Under the pieces are notes generated by a model. It was not told the origin of the DNA. It made no database searches and worked only from the letters and a program-made list of their open reading frames with translations. Shown here piece by piece: positions 24,040-36,232 of a DNA stretch of 64,000 nt; the stretch's first letter is position 1; each line of letters begins with the position of its first letter. A program made the translations under genes and the position numbers. Origin of the DNA: Caprella mutica. Lineage: Eukaryota; Arthropoda; Malacostraca; Amphipoda; Caprellidae. The DNA is taken from NCBI GenBank assembly GCA_947561585.1, contig CANNZV010000328.1:372001-436000 (forward strand), written 5' to 3'.

Positions 24040-24305
24040 GAAATACGAAAAATCGAGAGAAACTAAGATAGCAGGAGGCAAAATGGAAAAAAAATACGAA
24101 AATTAGGAAAATCCGAAAACTGAAAAATATCTGGAAAGACTGATAAAGATCCGGAAAATCGAAACTGAAAAACTCAGAAAAATAAAATTGGAAAAGAAAC
24201 CCGAAAAACAGAAAAAACTAAAATATTCGGAAAACCAAAAAAAATAGGGAAATTAGGAAACTGAAAAATCCAGGAAAATGAAAAATCGGGAAAAACAGAA
24301 AATCG
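24040..24305. repeat. Purine-rich cryptic simple sequence
   Basis: Degenerate reiteration of GAAAA(A)(T/C)C(G)GGAAAA words on the + strand with almost no pyrimidine runs. There is no fixed period. Confidence 0.7.
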
Positions 24306-25123
24306 GAAGAGCAAAGCCTCTGCCCGAATGAGGATGAGAATTATTTAAATGCTGTTATTTTTAATTTCCCTTTGAATTGAGCCATCATATCGTTTGTCAT
24401 TATATACAAATTTATGGAAATTACAATTTAAGTTAAAAAATATACTTACTACGCACGTGAACAATCTATGTAAAAAACCATGGATTATCCACGGGTACCG
24501 CTAGTCTATTTTATTCCTTTAAATATACGATTCATCCATGAATATTACTGGATGGGGATGAATGGCGAATGAATTTTAATCAGGCTACATAGCTAAACAC
24601 TCTCGATCATTATTTAAACATAGCTATGTGAAATGTATTTCTATTTTCTATAGTTATTTTTTATAACCCATCACCTGTACAGGTATTATGCTTTTAGCAG
24701 TCCTATTGTGACTAGCATTCAATAATACAATTTAACAAAAAAGTTCAAAACAATTCACCATATACGGAATTAAAGTTGGAAATCGTATTCGTGAAATAGG
24801 AAAATCTCCTGGAGTAGAAATATAAATGACACATTTCGGACTCAAAACTTTCGGATAAACTTTTTTCTTCTATCTTCAGAGGCAAGTCAAATTTGAATGA
24901 AAGATCTGTATATCTTTGATAAAAAATGAGGAAAGATATAGTTGTAGTTCAAAAACTGATATTATTAATTGAAACACCATTCATTATTTGGCAATATAAT
25001 TTTGAAATTAGTTTTAGAACATATACAAAATTGAAAACCAACAAAATTCAAACTGAATTATTTTTATGTAATATCTAATACGTGGTACACTATATTCACT
25101 ATATCTTTAAAATAATATTCTAG
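24306..25123. other. AT-rich non-coding stretch
   Basis: No gene is seen. It would be the intron upstream of the exon candidate at 25124. Confidence 0.4.
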
Positions 25124-25337
25124 GAGTCCTTCCTATAAAAGATTCTCCGTATCGCAGGCACCAAGCGATGAAGATACCACAGACATCTTCACTAAAATAT
25201 TTGGTAAACACAGAGTGTTTGTCAACTCCAGCAAGACATTAGAAAGGATGTATACGAACGTGATGGGATTGCAGAACAGCACTCCATGTCCTTTCAAATC
25301 AGTTGCAGAGCGAGAATTATACTGTAGACAGTTGTGA
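25124..25337 (+). CDS. Probable C-terminal exon, unrecognised
   Basis: After an AG at 25122-25123 and one leading base, 70 codons run to TGA (25335-25337). The peptide starts SPSYKRFSVSQAPSDEDTTD, continues IFTKIFGKHRVFVNSSKTLE, and ends CPFKSVAERELYCRQL. The other two frames have stops. Residue use (Ser, Thr, Asp, Arg, Val) is that of a real protein tail rather than translated AT-rich DNA. The 3' sequence could be an untranslated region, with AATAAA at 25874 followed by a GT-rich stretch. The conserved-looking IFGKHRVFVNSSKTL suggests a known family that I cannot name. Other exons are not visible nearby. Confidence 0.55.
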
Positions 25338-25439
25338 AGTGATAGTTGATTTACAATATATTAGACCCTGATAGAATTTACTGATATATCGTATTTATAC
25401 CTTGTGAATTAATTGAGTTGTTTTATATCATGATATCTT

Positions 25440-25790
25440 ACTTTTACGTATCCTCCAGGAAATCTTATTTTCTTGCATATGTCCTTCATAGAATGAGTTG
25501 TATTACAATATCTTATTTACTTTTCGGCATCCCTCATGGAATGAGTTGTATATTAAGATATCTTATATATTTTTCGGCATCTTTCTTGGAATGAGTTGTA
25601 TTACAATATCTTATTTACTTTTTGGCATCCTTCATGGAATGAGTTGTATATTAAGATATCTTATTTACTTTTCGGCGTCTTTCTTGGAATGAGTTGTATT
25701 ACAATATCTTATTTACTTTTCGGCATCCTTCATGGTATCAGTTGTATTGCGATATGTTATTTACTCTTACGAATCTACGAGGAAATCAGT
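25440..25790. repeat. 48-50-bp tandem repeat, about 7 units (98-bp dimers)
   Basis: GAATGAGTTGTA...ATATCTTATTTACTTTTCGGCATC recurs from 25491 on at 48-50-bp steps. Alternate units share TATTACAATATC or TATATTAAGATATC, giving a 98-bp dimer. The hydrophobic open frames through it follow from the period and are not taken as genes. Confidence 0.85.
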
Positions 25791-25873
25791 TTCCTTGTCT
25801 TGATCTTTGAACTTCTTCAATATTGAAAGTTTCAGGGAACTTTTTTGTTAACCTCATTTAAAGAACAAACTTC

Positions 25874-25879
25874 AATAAA
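25874..25879 (+). terminator. Possible polyadenylation signal
   Basis: AATAAA followed within 5 bases by TGTGATGTGCTTG, a GT-rich element of the kind used downstream of cleavage sites. It lies about 540 bp past the stop of the 25124 exon candidate. Confidence 0.3.
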
Positions 25880-26682
25880 TCTGTGATGTGCTTGAAATAT
25901 CAAGTTTGTATATACCTTATAAGTAATGGACTAAGATTTTTTCAGATAAAACTTTATCTTTACTCTTCATCCTAGTTAGCCTTCAAATTTAAAATATAAT
26001 TTACTGAATTAGATCGATAATAGGTTGGTTTCTGAAACTGGAACCATTTCATGTTCTATCATTTGGGTAAACATTAGCATATGTGTTTGAATGTATTATG
26101 ACGGAGAGAGAAGCCAGATCTTTGATGTCTGGGACTTGTTGATTCAATTTAATATGAAACTCGACATGGTTTTGATTCTGTAAGTTATGTTGGGAATATT
26201 GTGTGTTCAGTGCCTGCATCTTGGTATACCTACTGTGAGCAGATTCTGCTTCAAGTGCTTCACAGAACGATTAAAGCAATCAGTAATGATTGCAGGGTGC
26301 AGGAGATTAACTTGGGAAATGATATTTAAAGTCAAATTCATCTTGAGTTATGGGCTCAAGTTATATGAACTGAAGAGCAAGTGAAACAACCTAAGAGGTT
26401 ATCATCCTTTTATTTTTCTTCAGATCTTTACTAGGCTAGATTCTGGTCCGTTATGTCTACTAGTTAAATTATTATTATTTGGCGAATAATTGGAATAAGA
26501 ATATAATTTTGGAATCATTTAAGCAGAAGTTTTTTCCATTTTTTATATATTTATTTTTATTGAAACTAATGGAAACTATCTGCTGTTTTTCATCAATTCT
26601 TCCAATTAATAAAATAGGCAAAATTTATGTATAATCATTAATACTATCATCAGCAAATATTTAATAAAACTAAAATAAAGTT
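25880..26682. other. Non-coding or untranslated stretch
   Basis: A 65-codon frame at 26187-26384 (+) is Cys- and Leu-rich. It has no domain I know and no clear splice border, so it is left uncalled. Confidence 0.35.
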
Positions 26683-26775
26683 TTCTGGTCCGTTAACTTT
26701 AGGCCTACTAGCTTAATATTCTGGTCCGTTATCTTTACTAGCTTAATTTCTGGTCCATTATCTTTACAAGCTACT
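26683..26775. repeat. Short tandem repeat, about 3 units
   Basis: TTCTGGTCCGTTA(A/T)CTTTA...CTAGCTTAAT repeats at 26683, 26721 and 26748. A solitary related copy lies near 26443. Confidence 0.65.
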
Positions 26776-26779
26776 TTAC

Positions 26780-27998
26780 TTGGTACAATCTTTCAAAAAA
26801 TAATATAATCATCTTCAGTTTCCTAATTTTGACTTATCTTAAACAAAATCACAGAATACTCTATACTCTATGTATAAAGTAGTCTATGACAAAATATATA
26901 GCACTGAAAAATATTATAGGTACCAAAAATAATAAATTCGCATTGATTGATGATAAATAATAAAAGAAAAAGAAAAGTTATGTCAAATTTAAGCTCCAAA
27001 GAAAAATTGAAGGATGATCACTTTTTACTTTGTTTCACAAGCTCTTCAGTTTATAAATTTATCAAATCAAATTATCTAAATGATTGGCACTCTCTCTGCT
27101 ATTAACAAGCAGTGCACTTATTATTTATATATCTAATTTGGCTAATGGAGGATGAGAAAGCTTGCCACTTAATCTTCTATGGCCCACCATAACTTTCTCT
27201 CGTAACATTATTACGATAAGTATAACAAGAACCATAGACAAATTCTATACTAACTGAATCTTGCTCCTCGTATCGCCTACTCGCTTCCATAATCCAAGAT
27301 GTGGTTTGCATATTCATGACCTCCCGAGCGTGTTAGATTGTAGTTACAGCGTTCGAATAATGCGGGGATAAGTGGATGTTAAGCGTCGTTTAATCTTGAC
27401 GCAAACGTTAATTCGTAATCTCAGCTACATAAATTTAATGCATTTCTAGCTTAATAAATATTATTGTTGTTATATGTATGATATAATTAGTAGGAAGATC
27501 TTTGAGTTTATCATAATTTAGTGGATATACAAATTATTAATAATGAAGTTTTTGATAATTTTTTCATCAAATTGAATTTCAGCGATTGAATTATTGTTTG
27601 TTTGAATAATTGGGCAAATTTACACTAGATTAGTGATGTTATATAACCGTAAAATATTTGGACAGTGCACAAAGAATGTTTACTAAAGAGCCGTTATAAA
27701 ACATACCATCGAAGAACATCTGAGACATTCAGCTGTTTCTGTTTTTTCCTATAAGCTTTGTCACAAAATGTGCATCAACTATGATTTCTATCTTTTTATG
27801 TGTTTCAAGAGCTTGAAAGTGTTTCAATGTCTTATATTATCCTTCGTTAAAATAATGAGAGTAATTTCAGTTGACTTATTTTGAGAGTCTAACGCTGGAA
27901 TACTGCGACGTTTTTATTTATTTAATTTATTGAACGTAAAGCACTCTATGCATAAGATTCATGTCCGAGACTACCTAGTTTTTACAATTAAACTTTTA
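26780..27998. other. Non-coding stretch with one balanced island (27240-27430)
   Basis: 27240-27430 is unrepetitive and richer in G+C, with TTTGCATATTCATGA (an octamer-like word) and CGTCGTTTAATC. It has stops in all frames, so a regulatory element is more likely than an exon. The rest is AT-rich. Confidence 0.25.
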
Positions 27999-28002
27999 TT
28001 AA

Positions 28003-28267
28003 CCCTTTATGTCCTAAGGCGACAAATATGTCCCCTTTCAAATGATGTGTTTAGCGAGGTTTTTTGAGATTATTCCCTCTAACAACCTGTTAAACACATA
28101 TGTGTACTTTTTCGTATAATAAAACACATGTGTACGCATACACTAGTTAAGCACTTTTGTGATTTATTTTTGATAATTGTTCAATATACTTTCTTTACCT
28201 ATTTAATTACAAGAATAGCACAAAACTTCTCGTTTTTCACGGTCAAATTAATTCTGGGCATAAAGGG
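28003..28267. mobile_element. piggyBac-like MITE, 265 bp
   Basis: Left TTAA|CCCTTTATGTCC and right GGGCATAAAGGG|TTGA. The right target copy has one change. Subterminal CAAATATGTCCCC and internal ACACATATGTGTAC words are present. There is no coding frame. Confidence 0.65.
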
Positions 28268-30099
28268 TTGATTAACAAGATGTAAATTATAAGGAGCTTT
28301 GCAGCCTAATAAGTATGAAGCTTCAAGGGAAATCTGAAAAAAAGTTTAGACCGTTCAAAAATTATAAATCTACATCATCATACTTTTTTTACCATCACTT
28401 TATTTACTTATTGATAGCTAATTCATTCAAACTAATTGTATGATGTTATGATTAATTGAAAAGAATTACAAAAATTGAAATCCATCCATTGAATGGCGGG
28501 TTATAACGGCATATCTTAAAAAATGTTTATTTGAAAAATGAACATTTCTGTGATATTAATGAGTGAATTATTAAAATATATATATATATATTTTTTATAT
28601 CAAAATATAAAAAAAAACATTCAGAATATATCGTTAATCAATCAAAAATATTTTCAATTTTGAAAGAACTATTTAAGTTACCCCTACAATCAAACTATTT
28701 TATTTTCCAAAGATTAGAATGTAAATACAATAATTCAATCAGTAATTAGAGTTTCTGTTAAAAAATCATAGTGAATTCAAAACTTGGAAAGCAAAAATAA
28801 ATCTCGGATTGGTGGGTGCGCTTTCAAGTTTTGGTGGGAAAAGTTTCTTTATAAGGAGTCCGCGGGTAAATATTCAATTGGAACTCTTGCACTATTTTCA
28901 ATTGGACAAGAAGAATATTCTCTCAAAGAAGAAATCTTAACATTTTAAAATGTTTCAACCGAGGGGAATTAATAGAGTTTTATTCCCGTGACAATTTTAT
29001 CTGCTAAAACTGCCCAGAAAATTGGATTGAATGGAAGCGATTATAATTGGAGTTTTTTTTATTTTTTTATTTGAGAGTAAAATAGAATATATTTTATAAT
29101 ATTATCAATTTAAATTAGCCAATTTTTTTAAGGAGAATAATTTTCAAATAAAAATAAAAATTGAAGCCGATAGGGTTATAACAAAATGAAATTTATTCTT
29201 ATTATAATTGATTACATTTAAAATTAAATAAATTTAGGTTGTTAAAATGTATCCTCAATGAGTTTTTCAATTTCTAGAATATGTTAATGTTACTAAAAAA
29301 TTAAAAGTGTATACGATGTGAACTATAAACAATTAAAAAGGTATATAGAACAGTTTGAACTTTTATCAAATTTTAACATTTATAAAGGATTAAAATTAGG
29401 ATAAAATAAAACTTTATATTCTATTGAGAAAAATTATATAATAGACTGAGAGTAAATAATATGTTTACGATGTAGAAATAATATAATCCTATTAATATTT
29501 CAATCTTGCAATATGAACTATATTATATTTTCTATATTAATTTAACAAGATTTTTATATTATGTTGTTTTCAGCATATTATCTTGTCTATAATACAACCA
29601 GTTTTATATCAGAATATGTAGCAGTTATATTATTTATTTATTTGATTACATGTATTCAGTAGTACATCTGTAAAAATAAATGACTTATCATTTATTATAA
29701 CATGGTTATTATATATTAATTGCTTTATTATCCATTTTTTTATTTTGATTGATTTAATTTTTTTTTGTTAATTACTTTTATCCAGAAATAAGATTAACAA
29801 AATATGTTCCAACATGTTTTAACAAAATTAAATGGGTTTAAAAATATTCTATAAACACGTTCCCACGAATTTCTACATGTTCTAAAAACTTTAAACATGT
29901 TATCACAAATTCCAAAAAGTTCCAACAGCTTCCAAAAAAATTCCATATTAAAAAAGTTCCAAATAATATAATTTATTATTACCAATAGACTCAGTGCCAT
30001 AGAATTTCTCACTAATTAATTCGTTAAATAGTATAAAAAAAGTCTTCACTATACAAAGTATCACACTTTGTTCCAACTGTTCCAGCATTATCATATATT
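28268..30099. other. AT-rich non-coding stretch
   Basis: An (AT)n run lies at about 28577-28591. 29800-29960 is studded with GTTCCA and ACATGTT words. Short open frames at 29794-30178 (-) have no motif. Confidence 0.45.
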
Positions 30100-30206
30100 C
30101 AAAATGTCCCTCTAACAACCCTCTAACTTTGGAATATATATTTGCCCTTTCAGTAAAAAAAGTTTTCTGGTGGGACATATTATCCCATTCGGTGTGAAAG
30201 GGTTAA
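30100..30206 (-). mobile_element. One end of a piggyBac-like element
   Basis: GGTGTGAAAGGGTTAA at 30191-30206 and the internal GGGACATATTATCCC match the architecture of the 28003 element (TTAACCCTTT then ATATGTCCC). The opposite end was not found. Confidence 0.35.
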
Positions 30207-30388
30207 CATACTTTTTCGTTCTACCTACATTTGAAAAACCACAAAATAAGATCTGAGTTATTGGACGGTTCCACATTTCCAATCTTCCAACGTATATAGT
30301 AATGATTATTGAACATTAATTTTAATGCATATCAATTATCACGTTGACATATGCTCAAAACTGACCTTTCCCAAAATTTAAAGTTCTG

Positions 30389-30421
<33 letters not shown>

Positions 30422-30451
30422 GCCCCCTGCCAGAAGAAGACAACCTTCTTC
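30389..30451 (-). repeat. T29 tract with adjacent hairpin, possible retroposon tail
   Basis: 29 T at 30389-30417. On the - strand this is a poly(A) tail preceded by GGCAGGGGGCC and by GAAGAAG-N5-CTTCTTC (30433-30451). A retroposed transcript or LINE/SINE end in - orientation is the simplest reading. The body beyond 30451 is not recognised. Confidence 0.45.
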
Positions 30452-31714
30452 AAATAATTCTGTTATTGTTTCTGTATGACATGTCCTATGGTAGCGAGAA
30501 GAGCTGAGTATCTCTCTGTATAGAGTATAGAGTGTATAGTGAGACTTTCTTGAAAGAATATCATTTATATTTAAAACCTCTTTCAGTTATTTAGGTACTG
30601 TCAAAAATAAGATTATCCGCATGATGTTAATTTCTCAAATCACAGTTTTCCAATTTCCTATTATTTTCAAATATTACAAATTGGTCGTCGTGTACCCAGA
30701 CCAATTTTAAGATATCTACAATTATTACAATTATAGTAAAGTATATTTTTAGAAATTAGTGAACTGTGTACAAAAATAATCTCGTCTATACGATAAAAAA
30801 AATAATTGTAATTCACAGTGTAACAATCTTATTCGGATTTAAAATATTGACAAATTTGTACAATTTGTCTAACATTAATTTTCATAATGGTGAAAATATG
30901 TACGATTACGTATTAAATGTGCTAAACCTAAATAATTTTTCTTTCATGATCGAGAATGTGGAACCGTTCAATAAATCAGAACTTACACTATTATGTTAGC
31001 CATATTTATTTTGACCAGATTATGTTTACATTTATGGCACCATTATCTTCTTAGTAGTTATTTTATTTTAAATACAATACTCCTATAAAATGTATAGCTA
31101 AATTGATCTCAGTAATGTATACGGAATTAGATTATTTGTGAAAAAGTATCTGGGTTCGTTTATGTCACAATTTAAAAACAAATTTAAGAAACTATACAAA
31201 AATAATATATATTTTTAATTGATTCTTCATATTTAAAAAAAAATTATTGATGTAATAAAAATGAAGGTTATTCAAGAACCTAAAATATATTCCAATAAAG
31301 TTGAACGAGAAGAAAATATTTATTCAACTATCATAAAATATCTAAAATAATATATACAATGAAGGGAAAAATAGACAAAACGCTTTTAATTAAATATCAC
31401 ATTTTACTGTTTTTATAATGAACCTCCTTATTTATTATTATCTTATATTAGTTTTTGATCCCAGTTAATTATTTTATGCAACATTATGAGCTAAATGAGC
31501 TGTAGGATCATTATTATCTAGGGATTCTAGGCCATCATGCGTGTAATAATTACTAAAAGAAAATTTGGAAGATTTCAGTATCATTATTTTCCCATTGGGA
31601 ATATAAGTAGATATGAATAATTTATAATATTTTACAGTTTTTAAATTTGTGTATATTTATTTACATCACTTTTTATTTTCAATTTGTTTTTATTTATTAT
31701 AATGATCTTTTTAA
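30452..31714. other. AT-rich non-coding stretch
   Basis: No gene is seen. A 77-codon frame at 30766-30999 (+) is Asn/Ile/Leu-rich, as expected from composition. Confidence 0.45.
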
Positions 31715-32188
31715 TGTACCGTGTAGTGGCTAGGAAGGATCTTTTCAGTGCACCGTGTAGTGGCTAGGAAGGATCTTTTCAGTGTACCGTGTAGTGGCTA
31801 AGAAGTATTTTTTCAGTGTACCGTGTAGTGGCTAGGAAGGATCTTTTCAGTGTACCGTTTAGTGGCTAGGAAGAATCTTTTCAGTGTACGGTGTAGTGAC
31901 TAGGAAGTATTTTTTCAGTGTACCGTGTAGTGGCTAGGAAGTATCTTTTCAGTGTACCGTGTAGTAACAAGGAAGTATTTTTTCAGTGTACCGTGTAGTG
32001 GCTAGGAAGAATCTTTTCAGTGTACCGTGTAATGGCTAGGAAGAATCTTTTCAGTGTACCGTGTAGTAACTAGGAAGTATTTTTTCAGTGAACCGTGTAG
32101 TGGCTAGGAAGTATATTTTCAGTGTACCGTGTAGTAACTAGGAAGTATTTTTTCAGTGTACCGTGTAGTAACTAGGAAGGATTTTTTC
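31715..32188. repeat. 34-bp tandem array, about 14 units
   Basis: Unit GTGTACCGTGTAGTGGCTAG followed by GAAGGATCTTTTCA. Two subtypes alternate: GTGGCTAGGAAG(G/A)ATCTTTT and GTAACTAGGAAGTATTTTTT. A solitary monomer lies at 357-399. Confidence 0.95.
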
Positions 32189-33355
32189 CCATCTTCTTGT
32201 AACATACTATGGTGCATTTATCCTAAATTTATAAAAAAAATTCTAACATTGAAATTGTTTCCTATTAATACTAACTAATTTCAAAATACATTAGCCATTG
32301 TACAAAGTATAATCAATTAGAAATGAAATAGTCAAATAAAGTTGTTTTAATTATCATAAAATAGTATTATAAGGAATATCAAACTGTGTTCCATTTAAAG
32401 AAAAAAGATCTGGAGAAGCTTAATTTTTTTTAATACTATACTTTATTTTAATATCCCGTAATGAATACACCTTTTTCCCATAGTATTCAATTTAAACACG
32501 TCACACTTGAGTTAATTTGATTAAATTCTTTATATATTAATTCGTTACCATCTCTCATTGGTATTCTGCAGAGCATAATGCAATAAAATGACGCATGAAT
32601 TGAACTTGCATATATAAATAGTAATTAATGGATAAATATATTTAAAATAACGTAACAAATTTGATCATTTTTTCTGTTAATAAAATGTTAAAATTTTGAG
32701 AGGTTACAGAACACAGAATTGAAATAATGAAAAATTTAAAAATATGTCGTTTTTGCTAGGAAAAAAAGTAATATTACACTGGAGATGAATTCTTACGGTG
32801 AAGGATATTAATTAATAGTATATTTCAGTGAATGTAAATGAAAAAACTTCATATAGTTTTCTAAGGTTGATATTTTCAGTATTTAGTTGAATTTGTTTTC
32901 GAATTTTATATCTAATCATATTTTTTAAAGATCGTATTAAACCAATTTATCGTATTTGTTAGGTAATATTAGCTACCAAGTTATTAACTAAATCTATAAA
33001 GCGTTCTCCAAAACACGACATTCCAATTAGAGTAAAAGTCTAAACTAATTATGAAATTAAATATATGAATATAAAATATTACTATAATCCATCTCTCTTT
33101 TCATTCAGAAGGTTGGCAAATTAAATTATTCCTTGGTAATAGAATTATTTTAGGTCTAATTAGCTAAGCTTCAAGCGAGGAAATAGGTACGCTCTATCAG
33201 CTAAAATGTAAATACTGAACGCTGCTAATTCTACACTAAACTCAGGAAAATTAACTCGAACTATTAATGTATTTGTGTATTCGACTGAGAGTAGAATACT
33301 AATTTTATTTTAAAGAATAATATTTTCAATTGTGTATTCCACTAAGAGAATAATA
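32189..33355. other. AT-rich non-coding stretch
   Basis: No gene, array or inverted repeat that I can support. Confidence 0.45.
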
Positions 33356-34348
33356 CAGGCCGGACCCTTATTACGTATACCCCGCTTTTATAAAATTGTT
33401 TCTAATTGCGAAACATGTCGCGGAGTTAGAACAGTATGTATGTAAACATAGAAAACTGAGAAAAATGGTTCGATTTTGACAATAATCACTACAACATTGG
33501 TCTGTTTAAACATACAGGTAAAGCTCGTACAACGCCCAGTACGTGTACCAGAAAAATTTCCTCAATGCCGATCAGCGTTCGTTGTAACGATACAATATTT
33601 AGTTTAGTTGGGGATTTAAACTTTGTAAGTTTTCTTTAACAGCATTTCAAAGAAACTTTAATGAAGGTAAATAATCTCAGATTATTATTAAAGGAAATTT
33701 TTTAATGAAAATTTTATAATATTTTTATAATTTACTTATATAAATGTACGAAATAATAAGGTAGGTGTAACTGTCGCTTAAGTAGGAAGCATAATTAATA
33801 ATCGTTTATTAAACTGAACGCAATATAAAAATATATTATTGAATTTCCTGATTCTTAAATTTTTGTTTGGTATGAATTAATGAAAAAAATATATCAAACC
33901 AGAATAAAGAATAGTTACACCTTTTTCAAATTTCTATTGAAATTTTCTAATCAAAGAAAATATGGCGGAAAAGGGTAACAAAATCGAAATACTGAAAATC
34001 TTAAAAATAATATATTATAGGTGTTTTTTCAATTGTACTACCTCTGATTATAATCAATATTTGACAAGATACTTGGTAGAATAATGAAATATTGATTAAA
34101 CCATAAAAGTTCGTTGTAGTGATCTGCAGTCCGTCAGAGCGGACAATTTTGTCCTTTCAAAGATCGTCCGCTGTAAGAGCTCTACCTGTAATTTAAACTC
34201 TTAAAAACAATTTTCTTTTATTCTACCTCATAGAAAATTTAATGTTCAAGGAATTGCATTAATAAATAACTTGAATCTTACCCCACTATTAGAAACATTT
34301 ATTTCTAATAGAGTCATGGTTTATATTCATTAAAGCGGGCCCAGCCTG
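33356..34348. mobile_element. pogo/Tigger-like element, split by an inner element
   Basis: Left CAGGCCGGACCC after TA (33354-33355); right (reverse complement) CAGGCTGGGCCCGCTTTA with CA outside, a decayed TA. Removing the insertion at 33515-34188 leaves about 320 bp of AT-rich host element. Confidence 0.55.
33515..34188. mobile_element. pogo/Tigger-like MITE nested in the 33356 element
   Basis: CAGGTAAAGCTCGTACAACG at left and the inverse of CAGGTAGAGCTCTTACAGCG at right, with TA duplicated at 33513-33514 and 34189-34190. A second copy lies at 53269-53771, with shared internal text (GCGTTCGTTGTAACGATAC, AATCTCAGATTATTA, TTCAAAGATCGTCCGCTGTA). Confidence 0.75.
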
Positions 34349-34709
34349 CACTAATTTTATTCCTAACAATATTATATTCAATTGTAGTTTCTACTAAGAT
34401 AAGCTTTTATTATTCAATGATATTTTCAAGCTGAAACTGTGAGAATTTTTAAATAACTGCAAAAAGTTTGGATCGTAACAAACATAAATTTGAATAGATT
34501 TTACATTGTAACTCAGTGCATGATAAAAATATATGTACTGTATTGTATTTCAATGTATAATTAATTATATTTTATACTTCTGGTTTTTAATGGGAAATTT
34601 TTGTTTTAAAACAAAATTAGATAGATGAAAACATCTATAAATAGTTAATATAGAGAGATCTTCAAAATTCTTAGAACATACGAAACAATACTAGGACAGT
34701 TTAGGCCCA

Positions 34710-34810
34710 CAGTACTCCGAAAGTGGGTGTTATTACATAGATTGATAAGAAATGTGTACAGGTAACATTATGTCAGGGCTTGCTACACCAACTGTCCCAA
34801 TACGGCGAGT
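34710..34810. mobile_element. Small inverted element, AAAGTGGGTGTT family
   Basis: CAGTACTCCGAAAGTGGGTG at left, with a decayed inverse end near 34786-34810 (CAACTGTCCCAATACGGCGA). Related copies are at 60426-60516 and 62822-62899. Confidence 0.45.
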
Positions 34811-34896
34811 GTCTGATAATTGAGTGGATGCTTTAGTTTCGATTACTGGATATTGAAAAGTTATCTTGCATATTCTAACTAATAATTAACTGAATT

Positions 34897-35375
34897 AGAA
34901 GGAGTTAAACGTCTGGTTCGGAAGCAAAGGCGCTATCGCTGACATCAAAAGGAAATTGAATGGACTAGAAGTAGTCGTCAGAAAAGAAAGTGGCTCCATT
35001 AACAAAGTCACCTCGTGAATGTAGAAAAAGTACACCGTGAATTAAATATAAGGGATCTCGAAGAAACAGTCATATAAAACTAGTCTATGGCAATGCCATG
35101 GATGAAGAAAGGATACTCCAAAAATGCAGTCGGTTATCGATAAATATGATTAAGAGGGACACGAAGCACCGGTGGCTGCTCTCACAGATGGAAATGAAGA
35201 GGTGATAGTAAATGAAACCTACGAGTCTACTTAACACAAAAATCTAAGACCTAGTACTTGAAGAGGAGAACCCTAGCGCTATCCTCTAAAACTGCAAGTA
35301 GCGCTAAAAGATGATAACATTTTGAAAATGAAAAAATACAATATGTAATCCAAATTACAACAAAGTGGAGCCCCT
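34897..35375 (+). repeat. Dispersed repeat copy B with coding-like relics
   Basis: Partner of 23373-23790. Relic peptide VWFGSKGAIADIKRKLNGLE is followed by stops; later AACTGCAAGTAGCGCTAAAA and TGTAATCCAAATTACA match copy A. This copy has an extra segment near 35020-35120. Confidence 0.6.
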
Positions 35376-35778
35376 GGAGTTCTACCTACCTAATGAAATA
35401 ACATAATATAGGTTAAATACAAAAAACTGGAAATATTTTCAAGTTTATATAGTCAAAGTATTGTACAAACAGAATGGCAGAGTATTTTCTTATAATATTA
35501 CAAATTTAATAACATAATATCTTCTAGTAGTTATTCATAATCATTTGATAGACGAATTATATTATGCGATGCACAAACTGATTTACTCTTACATAATAAC
35601 ACAATGTTGAAAAGCTTATATATATAATATTGTCCTTGTATATTATAAAGAAATCAGAATAAATTTCATTAAATAATAGATTTCCAACAAATTCATATAC
35701 ATTAGCTATCTTTTGTAGCTAATAGTTCACGTATATGAATTCATTGAATGAGAATACAGAACTTCAATTGTAGCCTAA
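35376..35778. other. AT-rich stretch with a hairpin
   Basis: 35691-35740 folds as ATTCATATAC/GTATATGAAT with inner ATTAGCTA/TAGCTAAT. Otherwise nothing is seen. Confidence 0.4.
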
Positions 35779-36232
35779 TAACAAAGATATTATACTACAA
35801 TAAGATACGCTATTCTCGACAATTTCTATTTTAAAAGGGAGTCTGGTTTCAAAAGCAGGAAATAAAATTGAAATATTGTAAGCACAATCGAGGTATGTTC
35901 TGTTCGTCACGTCATAACAGCAACACTCTAAAATCATATTTGAAACAATCGAATAAGGTAAATTTGCAATAAAAAAAATTATTAATTGGCATAATATAAT
36001 AAATATTTAATAAATTAGTTAACCTGCTTAACCTCATAATGTTACGTTATTCAATTGTCTTAAATATAATTTTAGAGTGTTGCTGTTATGACGTCACGCA
36101 CGGAACATCCCTCGATTGTTCTTACATTTCAATTATATTTCCCGCTTTCGAAACTAGGTGGCAGAGCAAAAACTTTAGAAATAGAAATTGTCGAGAATAG
36201 TGCATCTTATTGTAGTACAATATCTTTGCTAA
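35779..36232. mobile_element. Foldback element, about 450 bp
   Basis: Left ACAAAGATATTATACTACAA and right (inverse) GCAAAGATATTGTACTACAA begin arms of about 180 bp. These continue through GTCGAGAATAG, TTTCTATTT, GACTCCCTTTTAAAA-like text and CAGCAACACTCTAAAAT with its inverse ATTTTAGAGTGTTGCTG. Only about 90 bp in the centre is unpaired. Confidence 0.75.

Noticed and set aside
25498..25826. Hydrophobic frames that look like membrane segments
   Set aside because: They run through the 48-50-bp tandem repeat and repeat with it.
31715..32188. Second CRISPR-like array
   Set aside because: Simple 34-bp tandem repeat without spacers.
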